NCBI RefSeq assembly: GCF_041911615.1
Contig: NZ_JAYROR010000040.1
Location: 1 to 64,000 of the forward strand
DNA from: Zoogloea sp041911615
Lineage (GTDB): Bacteria > Pseudomonadota > Gammaproteobacteria > Burkholderiales > Rhodocyclaceae
Reading direction: 5' to 3'
DNA: 64,000 nt
The notes under the pieces are model-generated. The model ran no database searches. It worked only from the letters and a program-made list of their open reading frames with translations, and was not told the DNA's origin. Below are positions 43,444 through 51,841 of the stretch, piece by piece (the first letter of the stretch is position 1; each line of letters begins with the position of its first letter). Both the position numbers and the translations under genes were made by a program.

Positions 43444-44292
43444 TCAGTCCAGCCCGAACAGCCGCGCCGCGTTGGCGTACAGCAGCTTGTCCAGCACTGC
43501 CTCCCGGAAACCCAGCCGCAGGAAGTCGTCGATGCTCTGGCGGATCGGCCGGAACGGGTAGGACGAGCCGAACAGCAGCTGATCGGCCAGAAAGCCGTTG
43601 GCCGCCTCCACGTAAGGCTGACTGCCGGCGACGAACAGGTACATGTCGGGCACCAGGTGGATGTTCTCGTAGCGGAACGCCACCCCCACCGCCTGGGCCA
43701 CGTTGGGCCAGTAGCCGTGGTAGCAGACGATGGGCAGCGTCGGAAACGCCTGGGCGACCCGCGCCAGCCCGGCGGGGTCGTTGAAGCGCGGGTCCGGCGT
43801 GGTGGGGCCGCTCATCAGGAACACCGGCACCCCGAGCCGGGCGCACACCTCGTAGATCGGGAAATACGCCGGGTCGTCCGGGTGGCGCGCCGGCACGCCA
43901 AAGCCCGGCTCGATGTCGATGCCGGCGAGGCCCAGTTCGCGGATCGCCCGCTCGGCGTCGTCCACCGCCGCGTGGCCCTGCAATTGCGGGTCGACGCCGG
44001 CGATGCCGAGGAGCGAATCGTGGCCGCTGACGATGCGGTGGATCAGCTCGATGGGCAGGTGCTGGCCGGGGGTGTGGCGCCCCACCACCACCGCTTTGTC
44101 GAGCCCGGCCTCGCGCACCTCGGCGAGAAAGCCCTCCTGGGTGCGCGAGCGGGCGTAGTGCTCGTCGTCGCCCCGGGTGCCGACCCGGCGGTTGAGCCAG
44201 CGGGCGGCCTCGTTGGCGGTGGAGCCCGGCGTCGCGCCGAAGAAGTCGTGGAGGAAGGCCGGCCGGCAGCGCATGTCGATGACGCGGGTCAT
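43444..44292 (-). CDS. Amidohydrolase (metal-dependent hydrolase, amidohydrolase 2 type) at the end of the ssu operon
   Basis: 282 residues from the ATG at 44290-44292. It shows an amidohydrolase 2/TIM-barrel pattern: N-terminal MTRVIDMRCRPAFLHDFFG, LLGIAGVDPQLQGH, PVFLMSGPTTPD, LPIVCYHGYWPN and LLFGSSYPFRPIRQSIDDFL. The usual HxH near the N-terminus is DMRCRP, so the metal site is altered. Related proteins decarboxylate or hydrolyse cyclic and aromatic acids. It overlaps ssuD by four bases (ATGA) and so is translated with the sulfonate genes; its substrate may be a product of desulfonation. Function is inferred from context only. Confidence 0.75.
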   Translation of the reverse strand: MTRVIDMRCRPAFLHDFFGATPGSTANEAARWLNRRVGTRGDDEHYARSRTQEGFLAEVREAGLDKAVVVGRHTPGQHLPIELIHRIVSGHDSLLGIAGVDPQLQGHAAVDDAERAIRELGLAGIDIEPGFGVPARHPDDPAYFPIYEVCARLGVPVFLMSGPTTPDPRFNDPAGLARVAQAFPTLPIVCYHGYWPNVAQAVGVAFRYENIHLVPDMYLFVAGSQPYVEAANGFLADQLLFGSSYPFRPIRQSIDDFLRLGFREAVLDKLLYANAARLFGLD

Positions 44293-45437
44293 GCGGCCTC
44301 CTTCGCTTGCGGGGTGGCGGCCACGGTGCTGGCGTCGAAGGGGCCGCCGGTCATCACCTGGTCTTGGATCGTCACCGGCTGCTTGCCGGGCAAGAGCGGG
44401 AACACCAGCTCGGCGAAGCGGTAGGCCTCTTCGAGGTGCGGGTAGCCGGAGAGCACGAAGCTGTCCACGCCCAGGTCGGCGTATTCCTTGAGCCGCGCGG
44501 CCACCGTGCGGGCATCGCCCACCAGCGCGGTGCCGCAGCCGCCCCGGGCCAGCCCGACGCCAGCCCACAGGTTGGGGCTGACTTCGAGTTGGTCGCGGCG
44601 GCCGCCGTGCAGCGCGGCCATGCGGCGCTGGCCCTCCGAATCCATCGCCGCATAGCGGGCCTGCACCTTGGCGATGGTCTCGTCGTCGAGGCGGCTGATG
44701 AGCTTGTCGGCGGCGGCCCAGGCTTCTTTGTTGGTTTCGCGCACGATCACGTGCAGGCGCACCCCGAAGCGCACCGTGCGCCCCCGGCGGGCCGCGCGGG
44801 CGCGCACGTCGGCGATCTTCTCGGCCACCGCGGCGGGCGGCTCGCCCCAGGTGAGGTAGGCATCCACGTGCTCGGCGGCGAGTTCGTGGGCGGCCTCCGA
44901 CGAGCCGCCAAAATACAGCGGCGGGTGCGGCCGCTGCACCGACGGAAAGAAGTTGCGAGCGCCCTCGACGCGGTGGTGCGCGCCGTGGAAATCGACACTT
45001 TCGCCCGCCAGCAGGCGACGCCAGATGGCCAGGAACTCGGCGGCCTCGGCGTAGCGGGCGTCGTGGTCGAGGAAGATGCCGTCGGCGGCCAGCTCGGTGG
45101 AATCGCCACCGGCCACCACGTTGAGGAGCAGCCGGCCGTGGGTCGCCTGGTCCAGGGTGGCGGCCATGCGGGCGGCGGCGGTGGGCTTGGTGAGCGCGGT
45201 GCGCAGGGCCACCAGCAGCTTGAGGCGGCGGGTCACGCCGGCGATGCGGGAGGCGGTGACCCACGGGTCGAGGCAGCCGCTGCCGGTGGGGATCAGGATG
45301 CCGTCGTAGCCCAGGGTGTCGGCGGCCACCGCGATCTGTTGCAGATATTCGCTGGTGACCGGGCGGCCGGAATTGGATTTGCCGAGGTAGCGGGTGTCGC
45401 CCGAGGTGGGCAGGAACCAGAAGATGTCGAGACTCAT
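44289..45437 (-). CDS. ssuD: FMNH2-dependent alkanesulfonate monooxygenase
   Basis: 382 residues, typical SsuD length. A luciferase-like TIM barrel: LDIFWFLPTSGDTRYLGKS, GYDGILIPTGSGCLDPW, LLLNVVAGGDSTELAADG, PPLYFGGSSEAAHELAAEH and FVLSGYPHLEEAYRFAELV. The conserved Cys-free active-site region GRLLLNVVAGGD and HDARYAEAAEF match SsuD. It cleaves C-S bonds of alkanesulfonates, releasing sulfite and an aldehyde, with FMNH2 from a partner reductase (SsuE), which is not in this window. It lies between ssuB and the amidohydrolase. Confidence 0.94.
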   Translation of the reverse strand: MSLDIFWFLPTSGDTRYLGKSNSGRPVTSEYLQQIAVAADTLGYDGILIPTGSGCLDPWVTASRIAGVTRRLKLLVALRTALTKPTAAARMAATLDQATHGRLLLNVVAGGDSTELAADGIFLDHDARYAEAAEFLAIWRRLLAGESVDFHGAHHRVEGARNFFPSVQRPHPPLYFGGSSEAAHELAAEHVDAYLTWGEPPAAVAEKIADVRARAARRGRTVRFGVRLHVIVRETNKEAWAAADKLISRLDDETIAKVQARYAAMDSEGQRRMAALHGGRRDQLEVSPNLWAGVGLARGGCGTALVGDARTVAARLKEYADLGVDSFVLSGYPHLEEAYRFAELVFPLLPGKQPVTIQDQVMTGGPFDASTVAATPQAKEAA

Positions 45438-45482
45438 GACCGTGTTTTGAACAGGTGGAGGAAAGGCGTCACCGGGCGAACG

Positions 45483-46301
45483 TCACAGGGCGAACTGCAG
45501 CGACGCCCAGTCGATGGGTTTGAGGGGCGGCGGCGCGGCGGCCAGGTCGGGGGCGAGATCGAGCGGATCGGGCAGGCCGCCGTTGAGCAGGCCCAGCACC
45601 TCGGCCTCGACCCGCGCCAGGGCCGGGTCGCGGCGGTCCCGCGGGCGGGACAGCGGCACGCGCGCCTCGCCGACGATGCGGCCGGGGTTGCTGCCCATCA
45701 CCACCACCCGGTCGCTCAGGTAGGCGGCTTCGTCGATGTCGTGGGTGACCAGCAGCAGTGTGGTGCCGTGACGGGCGGCCACCGACAGCAGCAGATCCTG
45801 CAGGCGCATCCGGGTGAAGGCGTCCACCGCACTGAACGGCTCGTCCAGGAGCAGCAGCGCCGGCTGGGTGAACAGCCCGCGGGCGATCGCCGCTCGCTGG
45901 GCCATGCCGCCGGAAAGCTGCTTGGGCCAGGCGTCGGCAAAGTCGGCCAGCCCGACCTCCTCGAGCAGCGCGCGCACCCGCGGGTGGCCGCCGCCGCCCG
46001 GCCCCAGCTCGAAGCCGACGTTGTCGGCCACGCTGAGCCAGGGCAGCAGGCGCGGCTCCTGGAAGATGAAGCCCACGTCGGGCGAGTGCAGCTGGGGCGC
46101 CGCGCCCTTCACCCGCACCTCACCGGCGTAGTCGGCGTCGAGCCCGGCGACGAGGCGCAGCAGCGTGCTCTTGCCGCAGCCGCTGGGGCCGACCAGGCTG
46201 ACCGCCTCGCCGGCGTGGATGTCGAGCGCCAGGGTGTCGATGACCCGGCGCGACTGGAAACGTTTTTCGTCCACCCGCAGGCGGAGCAGGGATTGGGTCA
46301 T
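45483..46301 (-). CDS. ssuB: Sulfonate ABC transporter, ATP-binding subunit
   Basis: 272 residues from the ATG at 46299-46301, with AAGGAG 6 nt upstream. Walker A (LVGPSGCGKSTLLRL), Q-loop (FIFQEPRLLPW), signature (KQLSGGMAQRAAIARGL), Walker B (ALLLLDEPFSAVD) and H-loop (LLVTHDIDEAAYL) are complete. It powers uptake through SsuC. A 40-residue C-terminal tail rich in Pro/Ala/Leu follows the ATPase. A 45-bp gap separates it from ssuD, 11 bp from ssuC. Confidence 0.94.
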   Translation of the reverse strand: MTQSLLRLRVDEKRFQSRRVIDTLALDIHAGEAVSLVGPSGCGKSTLLRLVAGLDADYAGEVRVKGAAPQLHSPDVGFIFQEPRLLPWLSVADNVGFELGPGGGGHPRVRALLEEVGLADFADAWPKQLSGGMAQRAAIARGLFTQPALLLLDEPFSAVDAFTRMRLQDLLLSVAARHGTTLLLVTHDIDEAAYLSDRVVVMGSNPGRIVGEARVPLSRPRDRRDPALARVEAEVLGLLNGGLPDPLDLAPDLAAAPPPLKPIDWASLQFAL

Positions 46302-46312
46302 GGCGGGCTCCT

Positions 46313-47155
46313 TCAATTGGCGCGGCCGTCGAACACGTCGCGCCAGCCCAGCAGGCGCCGCTCGGCCGACTGCAGCACGGTGTCGCTGAGCTTGCCGAGC
46401 AGGGCCAGCACGATGATCGCGACGATCACCAGATCGGCCCGCGCGGTCTCGCGGCCGTCGGTGAGCAGGTAGCCCAGGCCGCGGGTGGCGGCGATCAGCT
46501 CGGCGGCGACGAGGAACATCCACGCCAGCGACAGGCCGCTGCGCAGACCGGTGAACAGGTTGGGCAAGGTGGCCGGCAGGAAGATGCGCCGCACCAGCGC
46601 CCAGCCCTTGAGGCCGAAGATGCCGCCCACCTCCACCAGCTTGCGGTCCACGTTCTGGATGCCCGCGACGAAGTTGAGATAGACCGGAAAGAAGGCGCCG
46701 ATGGCGATCAGGGTGATCTTCGGCGCCTCGTCGATGCCCAGCCACAGAAGCAGCAGCGGCACCCAGGCCAGCGACGGGATTGCCCGCAGGGCCTGGAAGG
46801 TCGGGTCGAGATAGGCCTCGGCCGTGCGCGACAGGCCCACCAGGGCGCCCACCGCCAGCGCCAGCCCGGCCCCGATCGCGAAGCCCGCCAGCACCCGCAG
46901 GCTGCTGATGGCGATGTGGCCGAGCAGCGCGCCGCCGGCCGCCAGATCGGCGAGGGTGTGGATCAGCTCGGAGGGCGGCGGCAGCAGGTTGGGCGCCACC
47001 CAGCCGGCCTGCACCGCCAGCTCCCACAGCACCAGCAGCGCCACCGGCAGCGCCCAGCCGCGAGCCGGAGCCGCGAAACGGGCCAGCGCCAGCGCCCGCC
47101 CCGGCCGGGGGAGCGCCGCGCCACGGGGCGCGGGCATCTCGATTGCCTTGCTCAT
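46313..47155 (-). CDS. ssuC: Sulfonate ABC transporter, permease subunit
   Basis: 280 residues with six or so membrane segments (PVALLVLWELAVQAGWV, VLAGFAIGAGLALAVGALVG, PSLAWVPLLLLWLGI, ADLVIVAIIVLALLGKLSDT). The EAA-type loop that contacts the ATPase is visible around EVGGIFGLKGWALVRRIFLP. It forms the inner-membrane channel for sulfonates. Located between ssuA and ssuB, co-directional. Confidence 0.94.
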   Translation of the reverse strand: MSKAIEMPAPRGAALPRPGRALALARFAAPARGWALPVALLVLWELAVQAGWVAPNLLPPPSELIHTLADLAAGGALLGHIAISSLRVLAGFAIGAGLALAVGALVGLSRTAEAYLDPTFQALRAIPSLAWVPLLLLWLGIDEAPKITLIAIGAFFPVYLNFVAGIQNVDRKLVEVGGIFGLKGWALVRRIFLPATLPNLFTGLRSGLSLAWMFLVAAELIAATRGLGYLLTDGRETARADLVIVAIIVLALLGKLSDTVLQSAERRLLGWRDVFDGRAN

Positions 47156-47168
47156 GACCGCCCCCGCC

Positions 47169-48140
47169 TCACTTCACCACGGCCCTGGCAAAGCCCGGCT
47201 CGACCAGCGCGTCGATCACGCCAACGACGTTGGTGTTCTTGCGCACCAGGTCTTCCTCGACCAGGATCGGCGCGGCGGCCTTGAGGGCGGCGACGTGCTC
47301 GGCGCCCGGCACCGGGTTGCTGAAGTCGTTGCGCTTGAGCTGCAGCTTCGCCACGTCGAGGGGCAGCCTGGCCTCCTCGGCGATCAGCTCGGCGGTCTTG
47401 CCCGGGTTGGCGATGATCCACTTGCGGGCCTTCTCGTAGGCGGCAATCACCCGGCGCACGTCGTCGGGATACTGCGTCGCGAAGCGCTCGGTGGTGCTCA
47501 GGAAGCCGTAAGTGTTGAAGGCCACGTTGCGGTGCAGGATGCGCGAGCCGGCCTGCAGCTCGCTGCCCGCCATCAGCGGATCGAGGCCGGCCCAGGCGTC
47601 CACCCGGCCCTGCTCCAGCGCGGCGCGGCCGTCGGCGTGCTGCAGCGCGAGGATTTCCACGTCGCTCTTGGCGAGCCCCTCCTGGTGCAGGCTGCGCAGC
47701 AGGAACAGGAAGGGATCGGTGCCCTTGGTGGCGGCGATCTTCTTGCCCTTCAGATCCTTGAGCGACTTGATCGGCGAATCCTTCGCCACCAGCAGCGCCG
47801 TCCATTCCGGGCGCGAGAACACGTAGACGCTCTTGATCGGGTTGCCGTTGGCCTTGGAGAGCACCGCGGCGAGGCCGGCGCTGGAGCCGAAATCCACGCT
47901 GCCGCTGTTGAGGAACTCCAGCGCCCGGTTGCTGCCCTGGCTCAGCACCCACTTGATCGGCACGCCGTCGGCCTTGAACTCCTCCTCGAGCCAGCCGAAG
48001 CGCTTGAGCACCAGGCTGGGCGGCGAGTAGTAGGCGTAGTCGACGCGGATTTCCTTGGGATGGTCGGCGCCATGGGCGACGCCCGCGGCGGCCAGCAGGC
48101 CGGCCAGCGTGGCGGTGACGCGCTTGAAAAAGGCTTTCAT
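47169..48140 (-). CDS. ssuA: Sulfonate ABC transporter, periplasmic binding protein
   Basis: 323 residues from the ATG at 48138-48140; a longer frame to 48254 would precede the signal peptide. A Sec signal (FFKRVTATLAGLLAAAGVAHG) is followed by an SsuA/TauA-type fold: IRVDYAYYSPPSLVLKRFGW, ALEFLNSGSVDFGSSAGLA, KGKKIAATKGTDPFLFLLRS and GRVDAWAGLDPLMAGSEL. It captures aliphatic sulfonates in the periplasm and delivers them to SsuC. It is the first gene of the operon. Divergent from a chemoreceptor gene. Confidence 0.92.
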   Translation of the reverse strand: MKAFFKRVTATLAGLLAAAGVAHGADHPKEIRVDYAYYSPPSLVLKRFGWLEEEFKADGVPIKWVLSQGSNRALEFLNSGSVDFGSSAGLAAVLSKANGNPIKSVYVFSRPEWTALLVAKDSPIKSLKDLKGKKIAATKGTDPFLFLLRSLHQEGLAKSDVEILALQHADGRAALEQGRVDAWAGLDPLMAGSELQAGSRILHRNVAFNTYGFLSTTERFATQYPDDVRRVIAAYEKARKWIIANPGKTAELIAEEARLPLDVAKLQLKRNDFSNPVPGAEHVAALKAAAPILVEEDLVRKNTNVVGVIDALVEPGFARAVVK

Positions 48141-48342
48141 CGGATGCGCTTTCGTCTGGATGGGAAAAATACGGGGGGCCGTCGTCCGCGCCGGCGCGGC
48201 CGGCGACAGGAGCGAACTGGCGCTGAGATCCTTCGGCGGCCGCCGGGGCGGCATGGGATGGCTTCGTCCACAGCGTTGGCAGAATTCGTGCCAGCGAAAA
48301 AAAGCCTTGAAAATCAGTGCGTCAGGCGCAAGACGCGGCGCC

Positions 48343-48398
48343 GGGCTGTTGCTTTCGCAGCAGCGCTGCGGGCGTCACTGCTGCGAAAGCAACAGCCC
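48343..48398. repeat. Perfect 21-bp inverted repeat with 14-nt loop
   Basis: Arms GGGCTGTTGCTTTCGCAGCAG (48343-48363, given as 48343-48362 GGGCTGTTGCTTTCGCAGCA plus G) and the exact complement (48378-48398). No T-run follows on either strand, so it is not a standard terminator. It could be a cruciform or protein-binding site, a decayed small element, or a terminator with an unusual tail. Confidence 0.85.
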
Positions 48399-48518
48399 CA
48401 TCCGCCCCGGCCCCGCCCGAAGCACGGCGGAGGAATCCCTGGCGCAGGGCCGCCCGGCCCGTCACGCCCCCTGCCGGTGCGCCCGCATTCGTCGGTCTTC
48501 CCCTGCATCGGCTCGACC

Positions 48519-48545
48519 TAGAGGTTTTCGCCCGGCCGCCGATCT
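48519..48545 (+). promoter_or_regulatory. Candidate sigma-28 (FliA) promoter of the chemoreceptor gene
   Basis: TAGA, a 15-bp spacer and GCCGATCT match the flagellar/chemotaxis consensus TAAA-N15-GCCGATAA at 9 of 12 positions. It is about 65 bp before the ATG at 48610. Confidence 0.6.
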
Positions 48546-48609
48546 ATCCCCTTGCCTATAACTTTAGTAGTAGATCGGCGAGCCCAGGCGGCCGCCCGAG
48601 GGGAACACC

Positions 48610-50661
48610 ATGAAATCGATCAAGCGCATGTCCCTGAGTCACCAGTTCGTCGGGGCGTCGATCCTGCTCGGGGGGCTGGTGATCCTCGGGCTGGCGATCT
48701 TCGTCTCGACCTACACCTACCGCCTGAGCCTCGATCACGCCAACCGGGAGGTCTCGGGCCAGATCCACAGCCTGCGCCGGATGGTGGATGCCACCCACGA
48801 GATCAGCGTCGGGCTGACCGACAAGGTGTCGTCGATCCTGCTCTCCCAGTTTCCCGAGCCCTTCGTGCTGCAGCCGGATCGCGTGGTCCGGGTGGGCGCG
48901 GCGGACACGCCGACGCTCGAATACCACGGCAAACCGCTCAACCTCGACTTCAGCGTGCCCGACGCCTTCGCCCGCACCACCGGTGGCGTGGCGACCCTGT
49001 TCGCCCGCAAGGGCGACGACTTCGTGCGGGTGACCACCTCGCTGACCACCGAAAAGGGCGAGCGGGCCATCGGCACGCAGCTCGACGCCGACCACCCGGC
49101 GCGCGCGCGGCTGCTGGCGGGCGAGCCCTACCTGGGCGTCGCCAAGCTGTTCGGACGCCAGTACATGACCAAGTACACGCCGGCCCGGGACAAGGACGGC
49201 CGGGTGGTGGGGGCACTGTTCGTCGGCTTCGACCTGACACCGGTGATCGCCAGCCTCAAGGCCACGCTGGACGACATCAAGTTCGGCACCACCGGCTACG
49301 CCTTCGCGTTCCGCTCGGCGGGCAAGGAGAAGGGGCTGATGCTGTTCCACCCGCTGCTGGTGGGGCGCAACGCCGCCGACGTGATCGACGCCGATGGCGG
49401 CCGGCCGATGGAGGCGATGCTGCGCTCGCCGTCCGGCCATCTCAACTACCCGTGGAAGGAGGCCGACGGCTCGGCGCGGGTGAAGGTCGCGTTCTTCGAG
49501 CAGACCGACAGCCTGGGCGGCCTGGTGGTGGCGGGCAGCGGCTACCAGGAGGACTTCACCGCCGAGAGCACGACGCTGCGCAACATGATCCTGGGCGCGG
49601 CGGCGGCGGCGGCCCTGGTGCTGGCGGTGCTGTTGTACCTGTTCATCACCCGCCAGCTGCGGCCGGTGAGGGGCATCGTCGAGGTGCTCGACCGCATCGG
49701 TGCCGGCGACCTTCAGGCCCGCACCCGCAGCACGCCCCACCCCACCGACACCCGCAACGAACTGGACGTCATCGCCGCCCGCATCGACGCCTCCTCGGCC
49801 AACATGGGCGCGCTGATCGGCGCACTGCGCGAGCACGCCGTCGAGGTGGAGCACACCGCGGCGGCCCTCTCTCGCACCTCGGACGCCCTGGCCAGCGCCG
49901 CCGCCACCCAGAGCGAGGCCTCGTCGGCCATGGCCGCCGGCGTCGAAGAGATGGCGGTCAGCATCAACCACGTGAGCGACAACGCCCACAGTGCCGACGA
50001 CTACACCCACCAGACGCGCCGTCAGGCCGGGCTGGGCCGGGAGGCGGCGAACGCGGCGATCGCCCAGATGAACACCATCGCGGATGCCGTGGCCGATGCC
50101 GCGACGCGCATCCAGCACCTGGGCGAGGCGTCGGAGCGGATCTCGACGGTGGTGTCGGTGATCCGCGAGGTGGCCGACCAGACCAACCTGCTGGCCCTCA
50201 ACGCCGCCATCGAGGCCGCCCGCGCCGGCGAGCAGGGGCGCGGCTTCGCGGTGGTGGCGGACGAGGTGCGCAAGCTCGCCGAACGCACCGCCGCATCGAC
50301 CCAGGAGATCGCCGAAGTGGTGAATTCGATCCAGGCTGGGGCGGCCCAGGCGATCCAGGGCATGGCATCGGCCCGCGGGCGGGTGGCCGAGGGCGCGGTG
50401 AAGGTGGAGGCGTCGGGGCGCACGATGGTCGAGATCGAGGCCGGCGCCAGCGACGTGGCGACGATTACCGCCGACATGTCGCTGGCCCTGCGCGAGCAGG
50501 CCTCGGCCAGCAACGGCATCGGCGAGGAAGTGGAGCGGATCAGCCGCTTGTCGGAGCAGAACGACGCCTCGGCCCGCGAGGCGCTGGCCGCGGCCAGAGC
50601 CCTCGAGCGCGTCGCCCACCGCATGAGCGAGGCGGTCGGCCGCTTCCGCGTGGGGGCCTGA
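48610..50661 (+). CDS. Methyl-accepting chemotaxis protein with a Cache-type sensor
   Basis: 683 residues. TM1 (FVGASILLGGLVILGLAIFV), a periplasmic double-Cache-like domain (about 35-320; GKLFGRQYMTKYTPARD, GTTGYAFAFRSAGKE), TM2 (MILGAAAAAALVLAVLLYLF), HAMP (RQLRPVRGIVEVLDRIGAGD) and a long signalling coiled coil. The CheA/CheW-contact tip is DQTNLLALNAAIEAARAGEQ and GRGFAVVADEVRKLAERT. There is no C-terminal NWETF pentapeptide. The ligand is unknown; proximity to sulfonate genes hints at such attractants, but this is weak. Confidence 0.93.
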   Translation: MKSIKRMSLSHQFVGASILLGGLVILGLAIFVSTYTYRLSLDHANREVSGQIHSLRRMVDATHEISVGLTDKVSSILLSQFPEPFVLQPDRVVRVGAADTPTLEYHGKPLNLDFSVPDAFARTTGGVATLFARKGDDFVRVTTSLTTEKGERAIGTQLDADHPARARLLAGEPYLGVAKLFGRQYMTKYTPARDKDGRVVGALFVGFDLTPVIASLKATLDDIKFGTTGYAFAFRSAGKEKGLMLFHPLLVGRNAADVIDADGGRPMEAMLRSPSGHLNYPWKEADGSARVKVAFFEQTDSLGGLVVAGSGYQEDFTAESTTLRNMILGAAAAAALVLAVLLYLFITRQLRPVRGIVEVLDRIGAGDLQARTRSTPHPTDTRNELDVIAARIDASSANMGALIGALREHAVEVEHTAAALSRTSDALASAAATQSEASSAMAAGVEEMAVSINHVSDNAHSADDYTHQTRRQAGLGREAANAAIAQMNTIADAVADAATRIQHLGEASERISTVVSVIREVADQTNLLALNAAIEAARAGEQGRGFAVVADEVRKLAERTAASTQEIAEVVNSIQAGAAQAIQGMASARGRVAEGAVKVEASGRTMVEIEAGASDVATITADMSLALREQASASNGIGEEVERISRLSEQNDASAREALAAARALERVAHRMSEAVGRFRVGA

Positions 50662-50670
50662 GCCCGCCGG

Positions 50671-50701
50671 AAAAAAACGCCCCGGCTCGTCCGCCGGGGC
50701 G
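50671..50701 (-). terminator. Rho-independent terminator of the paa operon
   Basis: An 8-bp GC stem CGCCCCGG / CCGGGGCG (50678-50685 and 50694-50701) followed on the minus strand by seven T (50671-50677), 25 bp after the paaE stop. Confidence 0.88.
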
Positions 50702-50725
50702 CCGCACGCTGGAGGACGGGCCGCT

Positions 50726-51820
50726 TCAGCGCTCGTCGAAGCTCACCAGCAGGCGGCCGCTGGTGGGGCGGGCCTGGCAGCTGAGCACGAAGCCCTGGGC
50801 CATCTCGGCGGCTTCGAGGGTGAAGTTCTTGTCCATCTCGACGCTGCCTTCGAGCACCTTGGCGCGGCAGGTGCAGCACACGCCGGCCTTGCACGAGAAC
50901 GGCAGATCGAGCCCGGCGTTGAGGGCCACGTCAAGCACGTGCTCGTTGGGGGCCATCGCCATCTCGTGCTCCTTGCCGTCGAGCACGACGGTGAGCGCCA
51001 CCGTCCTGGCGGCCTCGGACACCGCGTCGCGCGGCCCGGTGGGCACCTTGCCGGCGGGCAGCGGGGTGTTGGCGGTGAAACGCTCGGTGTAGATGCGGTC
51101 CTCACGCACGCCGGCTTCACGCAGCGCCTGCTCGGTGGCCTCGATCATCGCCTCGGGGCCGCAGATGAAGACTTCGTCCATGCTCGCCGCGGGCAGCAGC
51201 GCGGCGACGATGGCCTTGACCTTGTCGCCGTCGATGCGGCCCTGGAGCAGGTCTACTTCCTGCGCCTGACGGGACAGCACGTGGATCAGGGTGAGGCGGT
51301 CGCGGTAGCGGTCCTTCAGGTCCTGCAAGGCTTCGTTGAACATCACCGACGACATGCGGCGGTTGCCATACACCAGCGTGAACTTGGATTCCGGCTGCTC
51401 TTCGAGCGTGGTGGCGGCGATCGACAGGATCGGGGTGATGCCCGAACCGGCGGCGAAGCCCACGCGATGGATCGCGCGCTGCTTCTTGACGACGAAACGG
51501 CCGTCCGGCGGCATCACCTGGATGGTGTCGCCGGCCTTGACCGACTGAGCCGCCCAGTTGGAGAACAGGCCGCCGTCCACCGGACGGATGCCCACCTCCA
51601 GCTCGCCGGCCTTGGCGAGGCGGCTGCGCGGGCAGCTGATCGAGTAGCTGCGGCGCACGTCCTGGCCGTCGATGGTGGCGCGCAGGGTCAGGAACTGACC
51701 GGGCTCGAAGGCGAAGCGCTCCCGCGCGTCGGCGGGGATGTCGAAGGTGATCGCCACCGCGCCGGCCGCTTCGGGGCTGACGCGCTTGACGGTGAGATCG
51801 TGAAAACGGAGGGCTGACAT
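50726..51820 (-). CDS. paaE: Phenylacetyl-CoA epoxidase reductase subunit
   Basis: 364 residues. The N-terminal FNR-like FAD domain (RRSYSISCPRSRLAKAGELE, FEPGQFLTLRA) and NAD(P) domain (GFAAGSGITPILSIAATTL, VFICGPEAMIEATEQAL) are followed by a plant-type 2Fe-2S ferredoxin domain with CKAGVCCTCRAKVLEG and a last Cys in FVLSCQA. It passes electrons from NADPH to the PaaA di-iron centre. Last gene of the paaABCDE run; the terminator follows. Confidence 0.96.
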   Translation of the reverse strand: MSALRFHDLTVKRVSPEAAGAVAITFDIPADARERFAFEPGQFLTLRATIDGQDVRRSYSISCPRSRLAKAGELEVGIRPVDGGLFSNWAAQSVKAGDTIQVMPPDGRFVVKKQRAIHRVGFAAGSGITPILSIAATTLEEQPESKFTLVYGNRRMSSVMFNEALQDLKDRYRDRLTLIHVLSRQAQEVDLLQGRIDGDKVKAIVAALLPAASMDEVFICGPEAMIEATEQALREAGVREDRIYTERFTANTPLPAGKVPTGPRDAVSEAARTVALTVVLDGKEHEMAMAPNEHVLDVALNAGLDLPFSCKAGVCCTCRAKVLEGSVEMDKNFTLEAAEMAQGFVLSCQARPTSGRLLVSFDER

Positions 51821-51841
51821 TTTTCGTGGGCTCCGGTAAGC

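Larger units (their letters stand above)
48141..48609. other. Intergenic region between ssuA and the chemoreceptor
   Basis: 469 bp. Contents: the ssuA promoter region (minus, not clearly resolved), a perfect 21-bp inverted repeat at 48343-48398, a sigma-28-like promoter at 48519-48545, and an 8-bp dyad CCGATCTA/TAGATCGG (48539-48546 and 48571-48578) around the chemoreceptor start site. Frames across the repeat are not genes. Confidence 0.6.

Noticed and set aside
48317..48613. Short frames crossing the 21-bp inverted repeat
   Set aside because: They translate the dyad and have no start context; the chemoreceptor ATG at 48610 is well supported.
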